Of a stretch of 11,797 nucleotides of DNA, positions 5,643 through 11,797 are shown piece by piece. Each line of letters begins with the position of its first letter. Within the stretch, counting starts at the first letter, position 1. A model generated the notes under the pieces. The model had not been told where the DNA came from. It made no database searches and saw nothing but the letters and a program-made list of their open reading frames with translations. This DNA comes from Gallionella sp. UBA4737 (lineage in GTDB: Bacteria > Pseudomonadota > Gammaproteobacteria > Burkholderiales > Gallionellaceae), in contig DHIV01000089.1 of the NCBI GenBank assembly GCA_002403995.1, positions 1-11,797 of the forward strand. Direction: 5' to 3'. Both the position numbers and the translations under genes were made by a program.

Positions 5643-6623
5643 TCATGTTTGTGTCTCGCAGAATATTTTGTAGGTCATCGCGATCCCTGTTTTCAGATTT
5701 GTTGAGGCCTTCCATCCCATACTCTGGATTTTAGATACATCCATCACCTTGCGCATCGTGCCATCCGGCTTCGAGGTGTCCTGCACGAACTTGTCCTTGT
5801 AGCCGACCACGGCGGCGACCGTTTCCGCCAGTTCGCGTATGGTCAGGTCGGTGCCGGTGCCGACATTGATCAGCGGACATTGCGACGGCGCAACCAGCGT
5901 GTCGTAGCGTCGGTCATCCAGCGTGGCGAGATACACCAGCGCGTTCGCCAGATCGTCCACGTACAGAAACTCGCGCCTGGGTTTGCCGCTGCCCCACAGC
6001 ACCACCTCGGTCGCGCCGGACATTTTCGCCTCATGCATCTTGCGCATCAGCGCGGGCATGACATGGGAGTTGTTCAAGTCGTAGTTGTCGCCCGGCCCGT
6101 ACAGATTGGTCGGCATCGCGGCCAGCCACTTCGCGCCATATTGGCGGTTGTACGACCAGCACATCTCGACGCCGGCGATCTTCGCCAGCGCGTAAGGCCG
6201 GTTGGTCGCCTCCAGCGGGCCGGTGAGCAGGTATTCTTCCCTGATCGGCTGCGGGCAGTCGCGCGGGTAGATGCACGAGCTGCCGAGAAAGATCAGGCGC
6301 CTGACTCGCGCACTATGCGCCGCGCGGCAGATGTTGGCTTCGATGAGCAGGTTGCTCATCAGAAAATCCACCGGGTAGGTGTTGTTGGCAAGAATGCCGC
6401 CGACCTTGGCGGCGGCCAGGAACACGATCTCCGGCTTTTCCTGTTCGAAGAATCTTTGCGTGGCACCTGCGTCTTCCAGATCCAGCTCGGCATGAGTACG
6501 CGTCACCAGGTTGGTGTAACCTTGGCGCTGCAATTCGCGCACGATCGCGCTACCGGCCAGGCCGCGATGTCCGGCGACGTAGATCTTAGATTCAAGAGGA
6601 AAGACTAAAGATTCAAGATTCAA
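5643..6623 (-). CDS. fcl: GDP-L-fucose synthase (GDP-4-keto-6-deoxy-D-mannose epimerase/reductase)
   Basis: Converts GDP-4-keto-6-deoxymannose to GDP-L-fucose with NADPH, the step after Gmd. It is an extended short-chain dehydrogenase. Visible are the NADP-binding GHRGLAGSAIVR (18-29), AAAKVGGILANN (70-81), FLGSSCIYPRDCPQPIREEYLLTGPLE (112-138) and the catalytic Tyr144-x3-Lys148 in NRPYALAKIAG, followed by NLYGPGDNYDLNNSHVMPALMRK and LWGSGKPRREFLYVDD. Homologues usually begin a few residues before KIYVAGHRG. Here no ATG or GTG exists in that region. The only upstream start is a TTG at 6623, and residues 1-12 (MNLESLVFPLES) are translated from CTTGAATC repeat units. An in-frame TAA lies about eight codons further up. 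The true start is therefore uncertain and expression may be impaired. Confidence 0.9.
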   Translation of the reverse strand: MNLESLVFPLESKIYVAGHRGLAGSAIVRELQRQGYTNLVTRTHAELDLEDAGATQRFFEQEKPEIVFLAAAKVGGILANNTYPVDFLMSNLLIEANICRAAHSARVRRLIFLGSSCIYPRDCPQPIREEYLLTGPLEATNRPYALAKIAGVEMCWSYNRQYGAKWLAAMPTNLYGPGDNYDLNNSHVMPALMRKMHEAKMSGATEVVLWGSGKPRREFLYVDDLANALVYLATLDDRRYDTLVAPSQCPLINVGTGTDLTIRELAETVAAVVGYKDKFVQDTSKPDGTMRKVMDVSKIQSMGWKASTNLKTGIAMTYKIFCETQT

Positions 6624-6702
6624 GGAAACCCCCGGTAGATTTTGCTTTTAACTTGCATCTTGTACCTTTTCACTTTCCTCTTGCATCTTGTCTCTTGCAT
6701 CT
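6590..6702. repeat. CAAG/CTTG heptad repeat island overlapping the fcl 5' end
   Basis: Left arm: TTCAAGAGG, then AAGATTC units to about 6622. Core: AAGGAAACCCCCGGTAG and TTTTGCTTTT (6621-6650). Right arm: ACTTGCATCTTGTACC and TCTTGCATCTTGTCTCTTGCATCT to 6702. The arms are imperfect reverse complements of each other. The left arm encodes the beginning of fcl, and the right arm ends 9 bp from the stop of the four-helix-bundle gene. Confidence 0.8.
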
Positions 6703-6710
6703 GGCTCGGT

Positions 6711-7064
6711 TCATTTGATACGTGCTCGTACGGAGTGAATCAATCCATGCAGCATTTTCGAAATCTCTTCGCATTCGTCTATCCAGCCTTTCCCGATTTC
6801 AGTTTTGATATAGCCGATTTCCATTCCAATGTAAATCTGGGTTCTGAGTTCTCCGGCCGAGCCTTTTGCATAGTTCAAAAAATTCGCGAGTTCCTTGTCC
6901 GAGTTTCTCTCATGGCCTTCCGCGATGTTTGAAGGTATCGAGAGTCCTGATCGTGTGATCTGATCCCGAAACCCAAAGTCTTTCAAGTCGGCCATGGCCT
7001 TGTACAGATTCGCGCTCAAGCGAGCAAATCTTTTCCACACTTCAAGATCTTCAAATCTGGACAT
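6711..7064 (-). CDS. Four-helix-bundle protein (S23/IVP-like family)
   Basis: A 117-residue protein of the small four-helix-bundle family also known from intervening sequences in 23S rRNA genes. The hallmarks are present: FEDLEVWKR near the N-terminus, DQITRSGLSIPSNIAEGHERNSDKELANFLNYAKGSAGELRTQIYIG in the middle, and a last helix EISKMLHGLIHSV. The molecular function of the family is not established. Its fold is related to the Avd accessory proteins of diversity-generating retroelements, but no reverse transcriptase or repeat pair of that kind is seen here. No ribosome binding site precedes the ATG. Heptad repeat islands lie directly on both sides (8 bp and 9 bp away), and the gene separates fcl from gmd, so it probably entered the sugar operon as an insert. 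Confidence 0.9.
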   Translation of the reverse strand: MSRFEDLEVWKRFARLSANLYKAMADLKDFGFRDQITRSGLSIPSNIAEGHERNSDKELANFLNYAKGSAGELRTQIYIGMEIGYIKTEIGKGWIDECEEISKMLHGLIHSVRARIK

Positions 7065-7071
7065 ACAAATT

Positions 7072-7234
7072 CAGATGCAAGATACAAGATTCAAGATGCA
7101 AGATAAAAGCAGAAACAACCGGGGTTTCCTTGTACCTTGTACCTTGTACCTTGTACCTTGTACCTTGTACCTTGTACCTTGTACCTTGTACCTTGTACCT
7201 TGTACCTTGTACCTTGCATCTTGCATCTTGTACC
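7072..7234. repeat. Heptad repeat island with 12 perfect tandem TTGTACC units
   Basis: From left to right: GCAAGATACAAGATTCAAGATGCAAGAT-type units (7078-7104), a core AAAAGCAGAAACAACCGGGG (7105-7124) ending TTTCCTT, then TTGTACC repeated 12 times without error (7130-7213), TTGCATC twice and TTGTACC once. On the minus strand the core reads GGAAACCCCGGTTGTTTCTGCTTTT, the same element as at 8509-8534. The run lies between the gmd stop and the four-helix-bundle start. Perfect copies mean recent expansion, so length should vary between strains. Confidence 0.9.
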
Positions 7235-7239
7235 TGTCG

Positions 7240-8424
7240 TCATTCGTGGTAATCGTACGCGGTGAAGCCGTGCTTCTTCACCAGTTCGTCGCGTTCGGCA
7301 GACTTGAGGTCTTCGCGCACCATCTCGGCCACCAGCTCATGGAAGGTGATCTTGGGTGTCCAGCCGAGTTTTTGCTTGGCCTTGGTCGGGTCGCCCAACA
7401 ATGTTTCGACTTCGGTGGGGCGGAAGTAGCGCGGATCGACCTGGACGATGCAGCGTTCACCCTCTCCCCCAGCCGGCTTCGCCCCCCTCGCTACGCTCTC
7501 CCCGCCAGCGGGCGAGGGGAGGAAACCTTTTTCCTCGACTCCTTTGCCTTTCCATTTGATGCTGATGCCCAGTTCCTTTGCGGCTATTTCCACGAACTGG
7601 CGCACGCTGTACTGCACACCGGTGGCGATCACGAAATCTTCCGGCTGGTCTTGTTGCAGCATCAGCCACTGCATCTCGACGTAATCCTTGGCATGCCCCC
7701 AGTCGCGCAGTGCATCGAGGTTGCCGAGGTAGAGGCAATCCTGCAAGCCGAGCTTGATGCGCGCCAGCGCGCGGGTGATCTTGCGCGTGACGAAGGTTTC
7801 GCCGCGCACCGGCGATTCGTGGTTGAACAGGATGCCGTTGCAGGCATACATCCCGTACGCCTCGCGATAGTTGACGGTGATCCAGTACGCATAAAGTTTG
7901 GCGACCGCATAGGGACTGCGCGGATAGAACGGGGTGGTTTCCTTTTGGGGCGTCTCCTGCACCAGGCCGTACAGCTCTGAGGTCGATGCCTGGTAGAAGC
8001 GGGTCTTCTTTTCCATGCCGAGGATGCGGATCGCTTCGAGGATGCGCAGCGTGCCGATGCCGTCGGCATTGGCGGTGTACTCCGGGGTCTCGAACGACAC
8101 CGCCACATGGCTCATCGCGGCAAGGTTGTAAATCTCGTCCGGCTGCACCTGCTGGATGATGCGGATCAGGTTGGTGGAATCGGTGAGGTCGCCATAGTGC
8201 AGGATGAAGCTGGCTTTCTTGACGTGCGGGTCCTGGTAGAGATGATCGATGCGATCGGTGTTGAACAGTGATGAACGGCGCTTTACGCCATGCACGATAT
8301 AACCCTTTTTGAGCAGCAACTCCGCAAGGTAGGCACCGTCCTGGCCGGTGATGCCGGTGATCAGCGCGACCTTGGGTCGTTGAGAAGCGGAGACTTGAGA
8401 ATTGGGGGCTGCGGATTTCGTCAT
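7240..8424 (-). CDS. gmd: GDP-mannose 4,6-dehydratase
   Basis: Converts GDP-D-mannose to GDP-4-keto-6-deoxy-D-mannose, the entry to GDP-L-fucose (via Fcl) and GDP-rhamnose. It is an extended short-chain dehydrogenase of 394 residues. NADP-binding GITGQDGAYLAELLLKKGY lies at 24-42, with VHGVKRRSS, HYGDLTDSTNL and NLAAMSHVAVSFETPEYTANADGIGTLR after it. Then come FYQASTSELYG and the catalytic Tyr172-x3-Lys176 in YPRSPYAVAKLYAYW, followed by NHESPVRGETFVTRKI and VDPRYFRPTEVETLLGDPTKAK. Between VEEKG (296-300) and IVQVDPRYF lies an unusual Pro/Gly/Ala-rich segment (301-325), encoded by a palindromic repeat-type sequence. The start at ATG 8424 follows AAGAAAG. A heptad island lies immediately upstream and another begins 5 bp after the stop. 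Confidence 0.96.
   Translation of the reverse strand: MTKSAAPNSQVSASQRPKVALITGITGQDGAYLAELLLKKGYIVHGVKRRSSLFNTDRIDHLYQDPHVKKASFILHYGDLTDSTNLIRIIQQVQPDEIYNLAAMSHVAVSFETPEYTANADGIGTLRILEAIRILGMEKKTRFYQASTSELYGLVQETPQKETTPFYPRSPYAVAKLYAYWITVNYREAYGMYACNGILFNHESPVRGETFVTRKITRALARIKLGLQDCLYLGNLDALRDWGHAKDYVEMQWLMLQQDQPEDFVIATGVQYSVRQFVEIAAKELGISIKWKGKGVEEKGFLPSPAGGESVARGAKPAGGEGERCIVQVDPRYFRPTEVETLLGDPTKAKQKLGWTPKITFHELVAEMVREDLKSAERDELVKKHGFTAYDYHE
7450..7524. repeat. Palindromic CCCTCTCCCC/GGGGAGGAA-type element in frame inside gmd
   Basis: The plus strand shows CACCCTCTCCCCC, then CCCCTCGC (7484-7491) and its inverted copy GCGAGGGG (7512-7519), with CTCCCCGCCAGCGGGCGAG in between and at the end. 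Its base composition and CCCTCTCCCC start resemble the element at 3984-4024 and differ from the surrounding gmd sequence. It is a multiple of three without stop codons on the gmd strand, so the frame survives. It encodes GFLPSPAGGESVARGAKPAG and a few more residues, in a loop that is variable in length among Gmd proteins. Confidence 0.65.
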
Positions 8425-8438
8425 GCGTTTTCTTTCTT

Positions 8439-8565
8439 AAGGTTCAAGATTCAAGATTCAAGATTCAAGATACAAGATACAAGGTTCAAGGTTCAAGGTT
8501 CAAGGTTCAAGGAAAACCGGTTGCTTCTGCTTTTCTCTTGCATCTTGTACCTTTTACCTTGTCCC
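8439..8565. repeat. CAAG/CTTG heptad repeat island between gmd and tolC
   Basis: Ten consecutive 7-bp units run from 8439 to 8508: AAGGTTC, three AAGATTC, two AAGATAC and four AAGGTTC. The core GGAAAACCGGTTGCTTCTG continues with CTTTT (8511-8534), and the right arm is CTCTTGCATCTTGTACCTTTTACCTTGTCC. The left arm is an imperfect reverse complement of the right one, so a transcript could fold back on itself. The right arm contains the stop codon of tolC (TAA within ACAAGGTAAAAGG). This is the clearest copy of the composite element. Confidence 0.85.
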
Positions 8566-9879
8566 TGTTAACGCCTGATTGACCTTGCCCAGGTCTTCTT
8601 CGCCCAGCGAACCCACCGCCTGTTTCAGGCGCAGTTGGCTGAGCAGGTAATTGTACTGGGCCTGATACAAGTCGCGGCGGGTGGAATAAAGCTGCTGCTG
8701 TGCATTCAGCACATCCAGGTTGGTGCGCACGCCGACTTCGTGTCCCAGTTTGCTGGCCTCCAAAAGGCTTTCGCTGGAGGTGAGCGCCTGCTGTAACGCC
8801 AGGACTTGGGCGATGCCGCTGACCACACCCAGATAGGACTGGCGGGTCTGCTGCGCGACATTGCGGCGGGCGCTTTCCAGTTCCTGCCTGGCACGTTCCC
8901 GATTTGCCTCCGCTTCGCGCCATTTGGAATTCACCACCCCGCCCTGGAACAGCGGCATATTCAGTTGCACGCCGACGCTCTTGCTGGTGGTATCGTTGGC
9001 CATGACTCCGCCCGTGTTGTTTGTTGAATAGTTAGCCACCAGGTCCACGGTCGGGTAGTGCCCGCCGCGATTGCGCGCCACTTCCTTGTCGGCGATCTCG
9101 GCACCCGCCTGGGCGATGGCGATCTGCAAACTGTTCAACTGTGCTTCGTCTATCCACTTCTCCATGTCGGGAGGTTGCGGCGCTTCCAGCTTGAATTCTT
9201 TGCCGAGCTGAGAGAGGTCGCCCGGCGCGGCATTGATCAATTGCTGCAATGCGCTGCGTTTGATTTCCAGATCGTTTTGCGCGGCGAGCTCCTGCGCTCC
9301 GGTCAGGTCGTAACGGGCTTGCGCCTCGAGTGTGTCGGTGATGGTGGCACTGCCCACTTCGAAGTTGCGCTTGGCCTGCTCATGTTGTTCGGAGATGGCG
9401 GACTTTTGCGCCTCTGCAAGTCCCACACTGTCTTGCGCGATCAACACGTCGAAGTAGGCTTGCGCGGTGCGCAGGATCAGATCCTGTTCGGCGATCTTGA
9501 GTTGTACCCCGGCTTGCGCGGCCTGCAATTCGGACTCGCTATAGGCCTGCCAGTTTTGCTGGCGGAATAACGGCTGCACCAGGGTCACTCCATAGCCATT
9601 AGTATTAAAGCGATAGTCGCCACTATAATTTGAAAGCGGCCCTCCAAGATACTTTGTGTTCTGGTTATTGAACGAGGTATTTGCGTTGAGATTGATCGAG
9701 GGCATCAACAGCGAGCGGCCCTGCGGCAACTTTTCCTGGCCGGCTTGCTGCGCGGCGCGCGCGGCGGCAAACACCGGGTCGTTCGCCTGCGCGGCATGAT
9801 AAGTTTCCAGCAGATCGGCAGCTTGTGTCCAGCCGCTCGCGGCCAGCAATGTTGCCAGGAAGATCGGTTTCAGTTTCAT
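8554..9879 (-). CDS. tolC: TolC-family outer membrane efflux/type I secretion channel
   Basis: A 441-residue outer membrane factor that would form the trimeric beta-barrel and periplasmic tunnel for efflux pumps or type I secretion. A signal peptide is clear: MKLKPIFLATLLAASGWTQA, cleaved before ADLLETY. The two OEP repeats show the usual landmarks: A-ANDPVFAAARA near the N-terminus, LPQGRSLLMPSINLNAN, long Ala/Gln/Glu-rich helices (150-215 and 325-375), GGHYPTVDLVANYSTN and VGVQLNMPLFQGGVVNSKWREA in the second half, and VGVRTNLDVLNAQQQLYSTRRDLYQAQYNYLLSQLRLKQAVGSL near the end. The last codons and the TAA lie in the edge of a heptad island, so the native C-terminus may be slightly altered. 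It lies 89 bp after the pcm-like gene. Confidence 0.96.
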   Translation of the reverse strand: MKLKPIFLATLLAASGWTQAADLLETYHAAQANDPVFAAARAAQQAGQEKLPQGRSLLMPSINLNANTSFNNQNTKYLGGPLSNYSGDYRFNTNGYGVTLVQPLFRQQNWQAYSESELQAAQAGVQLKIAEQDLILRTAQAYFDVLIAQDSVGLAEAQKSAISEQHEQAKRNFEVGSATITDTLEAQARYDLTGAQELAAQNDLEIKRSALQQLINAAPGDLSQLGKEFKLEAPQPPDMEKWIDEAQLNSLQIAIAQAGAEIADKEVARNRGGHYPTVDLVANYSTNNTGGVMANDTTSKSVGVQLNMPLFQGGVVNSKWREAEANRERARQELESARRNVAQQTRQSYLGVVSGIAQVLALQQALTSSESLLEASKLGHEVGVRTNLDVLNAQQQLYSTRRDLYQAQYNYLLSQLRLKQAVGSLGEEDLGKVNQALTGTR

Positions 9880-9896
9880 CAGTTTTGTTTAACCAA

Positions 9897-9918
9897 TATA
9901 TTAGAAGTTGCTAATATA
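9897..9918. promoter_or_regulatory. Inverted repeat just upstream of tolC
   Basis: TATATTAG-AAGTTG-CTAATATA is a perfect 8-bp AT-rich dyad centred about 28 bp upstream of the tolC ATG. In a GC-rich surrounding it stands out and includes TATA-rich sequences usable as a -10. It may be an operator; no regulator gene is adjacent. Confidence 0.4.
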
Positions 9919-9968
9919 CATCTTGTCGCCGCGCCGCGCAATCTCACCAGGCACGATCCCGGCCAAAC

Positions 9969-10616
9969 TCAGAACACGAACCGCTCGGGTTGCAATGCAT
10001 TTTGCAGCAGTGCGACGCAGGCTTCCATGATGTTGACGGACTCGAACTTATCCGCTGCGGCGCGGGTGATCAGCTTGGCTTCCATCACCGGCGCATCGCC
10101 GACGATAGCGAACAGCCGTCCGCCAACATTCAGGCTGTTCTGAAACGTTGCCGGCAGCACCGGTGTCGACCCGGTCAGCACGATGACATCATAACTTGCG
10201 CCGCCTCCCCAGCCGAGTGCAGCATCACCGATCTCCAGCGTGATGTTGTCGCGATGGTAAGCGTGCAGGTGTTGTCTGGCCATCGCATTCAGTTCCGGCA
10301 CGATCTCGACCGAGGTCACATGCCCCGCCAGCAATGACAGCAGCGCGGTCAGGTAGCCGCTCCCGGTGCCGACCTCCAATACCTTGTCGCTTTTGCTCAG
10401 GTGCAGCTCTTGCACGGTGCGCGCTTCCAGCTTGGGCTGCCACATCGAGGCTCCATAACCCAACGGGATCTCCAAATCCATGAAAGCCATTTCGCGCATG
10501 CTCTCCGGCACGAAGTGTTCGCGGCGCACGTGTTTGAGCAATTCCAGAATACGCCCTTCCAGCACTTCGCATGGGCGTATCTGTTGCTCTATCATGTTGA
10601 AGCGCGCCTGTTCCAT
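9969..10616 (-). CDS. pcm: Pcm-like protein-L-isoaspartate O-methyltransferase family protein
   Basis: A SAM-dependent methyltransferase of the L-isoaspartyl methyltransferase family, which repairs isomerised Asp/Asn residues. From ATG 10616 it has 215 residues beginning MEQARFNMIEQQIRP. This start suits the homologues I recall and lies 9 nt after GAGGGGA; ATG 10625 is an alternative. Motif I is VLEVGTGSGYLTALLSLL, followed by VTSVEIVPELNAMARQHL (motif post-I) and YDVIVLTGSTPVLP. The substrate loop reads LGYGASMWQPKLEAR, where classical Pcm has an ISQPYIVA-type sequence, so repair activity itself is not assured. A C-terminal extension after GGRLFAIVGDAP is present. The gene precedes tolC, an arrangement I recall from betaproteobacteria. 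Confidence 0.88.
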   Translation of the reverse strand: MEQARFNMIEQQIRPCEVLEGRILELLKHVRREHFVPESMREMAFMDLEIPLGYGASMWQPKLEARTVQELHLSKSDKVLEVGTGSGYLTALLSLLAGHVTSVEIVPELNAMARQHLHAYHRDNITLEIGDAALGWGGGASYDVIVLTGSTPVLPATFQNSLNVGGRLFAIVGDAPVMEAKLITRAAADKFESVNIMEACVALLQNALQPERFVF

Positions 10617-10751
10617 ATCCAGCATTCCCCTCTCCCGGTGGCCTTCATTACTGTGCATTCAGCATGGCAGTATAGCAAGCCCTCACCCATGGCTCAATGA
10701 TGCAATGCTTGGCTTGCTTTTCGGCGACCTTTGCATTACCTTGCGCCCTCA

Positions 10752-10836
10752 GCTAGGGGTCTTCGCCGGACGTTTCATTAAAGGCGGAGTGAGATACACC
10801 CTTTGAACCTGTGCGGGCAATGCCGCAAAGGGAAGC
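10752..10836 (+). promoter_or_regulatory. TPP riboswitch aptamer (THI element)
   Basis: The conserved THI-box sequences appear in order: AGGGGT at the 5' side, a P3 hairpin CTTCGCC...GGCGGAG (10761-10767 with 10782-10788), TGAGATACACCC, the invariant CTTTGAACCTG (10801-10811), a P5 hairpin TGCGG...CCGCA (10812-10827), and AAAGGGAAGC at the 3' side. GCT (10752-10754) can pair with AGC (10834-10836) to close P1. It binds thiamine pyrophosphate and lies 36 nt upstream of thiC, the usual target for feedback control. Confidence 0.95.
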
Positions 10837-10870
10837 ATCCGCCGATGCTTCCCGAATTATTAGGAGCATC
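10830..10870 (+). promoter_or_regulatory. Riboswitch expression platform: two mutually exclusive hairpins at the thiC ribosome binding site
   Basis: GGGAAGCATC (10830-10839) can form a perfect 10-bp stem with GATGCTTCCC (10844-10853) around CGCC. That stem uses the 3' strand of the aptamer, so it should form only without TPP. When TPP holds the aptamer closed, GATGCTTCC is free to pair with GGAGCATC (10863-10870), which contains the Shine-Dalgarno AGGAG. This predicts translational repression by TPP. There is no U-run, which argues against a terminator. The mechanism is inferred from base pairing. Confidence 0.7.
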
Positions 10871-10872
10871 GC

Positions 10873-11797
<925 letters not shown>

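Noticed and set aside
5880..6608. A plus-strand open frame of 242 codons opposite fcl
   Set aside because: Antisense shadow; the minus-strand Fcl motifs are unmistakable.
6711..7064. Avd protein of a diversity-generating retroelement
   Set aside because: The fold family is related, but the sequence matches the S23-like group, and there is no reverse transcriptase or template/variable repeat pair in the window.
7072..7234. CRISPR-like array
   Set aside because: Units are 7 bp and contiguous, with no unique spacers and no cas genes.
6994..7980. A plus-strand open frame of 328 codons with a repeated VPCTLYL peptide
   Set aside because: It arises from the TTGTACC tandem repeat read in three frames and continues antisense to gmd; no domain is recognisable and gmd is certain.
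10830..10860. Intrinsic terminator upstream of thiC
   Set aside because: The 10-bp hairpin is strong, but the following bases are GAATTATTAG without a U-run; a translational switch explains the pairing better.

Overview
The window looks like a chromosomal segment of a GC-rich betaproteobacterium, perhaps of the Gallionellaceae or Nitrosomonadaceae type. This is inferred from codon use, the TPP-riboswitch-controlled thiC, the pcm-like/tolC pair and the MarR-type EPS regulator; it is not proved. Apart from thiC, all recognised genes lie on the minus strand, so the polysaccharide region reads from right to left.

Right end (about 9.9-11.8 kb): thiC (plus strand, cut by the window end) follows a TPP riboswitch whose 3' side can fold in two mutually exclusive ways around the thiC ribosome binding site. 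Divergent from it are a Pcm-like methyltransferase and a TolC-family outer membrane channel.

Middle (about 4.0-8.4 kb): nucleotide-sugar genes for a surface polysaccharide. gmd and fcl make GDP-L-fucose from GDP-mannose. rfbA and rfbC are two steps of dTDP-L-rhamnose synthesis; rfbB and rfbD are not in the window. A small four-helix-bundle protein gene sits between fcl and gmd.

Left part (1-4.0 kb): two toxin-antitoxin modules, MntA/HepT-like and VapBC. They are followed by a MarR-family EPS-type regulator with palindromic operator-like sites, a Wzm-type ABC-2 polysaccharide export permease, and the start of what should be its ATPase. That ATPase is broken: just after the Walker A motif the reading frame passes, without a stop, into what looks like the C-terminal part of an AlbA_2/RecG-like regulator, and it runs off the window.

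The most unusual feature is the repeat load. Five islands of 7-bp CAAG/CTTG repeats fill the gaps between genes. Three share a clear central core (GGAAA..CCGG..TGCTTTT) and the other two retain part of it. The islands supply the stop codons of vapC and tolC and encode the N-terminus of fcl; two of them bracket the four-helix-bundle gene and two bracket vapBC. One island holds 12 perfect tandem TTGTACC units. Other repeat types are a pair of inverted ATTCCC-N8-GGGAAT elements, a 44-bp perfect palindrome, and a CCCTCTCCCC-type palindromic element that also occurs in frame inside gmd. Together these suggest a repeat-invaded, rearranging polysaccharide locus.
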